Positions 39,818 through 40,105 of a DNA stretch of 40,105 nt are shown one piece after another. Within the stretch, counting starts at the first letter, position 1, and every line of letters starts with the position of its first letter. A program made the position numbers and the translations under genes. A model generated the notes under the pieces. It was not told where the DNA came from and ran no database searches. It saw only the letters and a program-made list of their open reading frames with translations. The stretch spans positions 1 to 40,105 of the forward strand of contig NZ_PXYK01000040.1 in the NCBI RefSeq assembly GCF_003012745.1, in the 5' to 3' direction. The DNA is from Kumtagia ephedrae. GTDB taxonomy: Bacteria; Pseudomonadota; Alphaproteobacteria; Rhizobiales; Rhizobiaceae.

Positions 39818-39995
39818 CGCTCCTTCGCACCCCCCTCTGTCCTGCCGGACATCTCCCCCGCAAGGGGGGAGATTGGCCGTCCGCCCGGTTTTCGCCAATC
39901 ACCAATGTTGGGGGTGAAGCGGCAAGACCGAAGCTGCCAATCTCCCCCCTTGCGGGGGAGATGTCCGGCAGGACAGAGGGGGGTGCGAAGGAGCG
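39818..39995. repeat. Long palindromic intergenic element, copy 2
   Basis: The arms at 39818-39877 and 39936-39995 are perfect reverse complements over 60 bases with a 58-base centre. The sequence matches copy 1 except that the nested hairpin reads GTCC-TGCC-GGAC instead of GGCC-TTCC-GGCC, changed in both arms. It lies between proV and proW. Confidence 0.9.
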
Positions 39996-40031
39996 CCGGC
40001 GCCCGTCCCGCAAAATGGCGGTCGCGTTCCC

Positions 40032-40105
40032 ATGAGCGTGCCCGGCATCGACACCCGCCCACTCGCCCCGCGCCTAGACGGCGGCATGCTGTCCATCCCC
40101 TGGCT
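40032..40105 (+). CDS. proW: ABC transporter permease, start only (probable proW)
   Basis: The ATG at 40032 opens a frame without stop to the window end, encoding 24 complete residues beginning MSVPGIDTRPLAP. The sequence is too short for family recognition. The call rests on position: the permease normally follows proV in this operon, and the N-terminal soluble stretch before the first membrane helix fits a ProW-type permease. Confidence 0.55.
   Translation, partial: MSVPGIDTRPLAPRLDGGMLSIPW

Noticed and set aside
38600-39995. CRISPR-like repeats
   Set aside because: Only two copies, about 1.2 kb apart, each an internal palindrome; no spacer array and no cas genes.

Overview
The window looks like a chromosomal segment of a high-GC alphaproteobacterium of the Hyphomicrobiales (rhizobial type, Mesorhizobium/Phyllobacteriaceae-like). 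The argument is gene order: murA, DUF2948, hisD, UPF0262, low-molecular-weight phosphatase, infA, maf, yacG and tRNA-Phe in a row is a recognised rhizobial core arrangement. The species cannot be fixed from the sequence alone.

Positions 1-4480 are accessory DNA. A tyrosine recombinase gene points away from tRNA-Thr(GGT), the usual geometry of an island integrated at a tRNA 3' end. The island holds the terminus of an IS21-like element (1-126), a decapitated gene with polymerase-A-like palm motifs, an AbiJ/HEPN-like protein and two small membrane proteins. Positions 4480-10600 are housekeeping core. A broken TadE-like pilus gene and a secreted hypothetical protein follow.

Positions 11877-37050 are a capsule (K-antigen-like, KPS) locus for a pseudaminic-acid-type nonulosonic sugar. 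Readable genes are pseB (4,6-dehydratase), pseC (aminotransferase), pseG (UDP-sugar hydrolase), pseI (condensing synthase) and pseF (CMP activation), plus two methyltransferase-like genes, an ATP-grasp ligase and an SDR. No PseH-type acetyltransferase is present; the ATP-grasp gene overlaps pseG by 4 bases. Polymer handling is represented by kpsC, kpsT, an unusually long kpsE and two paralogous proteins of about 1,020-1,040 residues with a Capsule_synth-like C-terminus. No kpsM, kpsD or compact kpsS is in the window. A GntR/SDR/beta-hydroxyacid-dehydrogenase operon (17763-20367), probably catabolic, interrupts the locus.

Positions 37572-40105 begin a glycine betaine/quaternary amine ABC transporter operon (proX, proV, partial proW). 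Two long palindromic elements lie in its intergenic gaps; their arm differences compensate each other, so folding appears conserved. The most interesting items are the two giant paralogs, the apparent replacement of PseH by an ATP-grasp ligase, the roughly 520-residue Pro/Ala-rich extension of KpsE, and the covarying palindromes.
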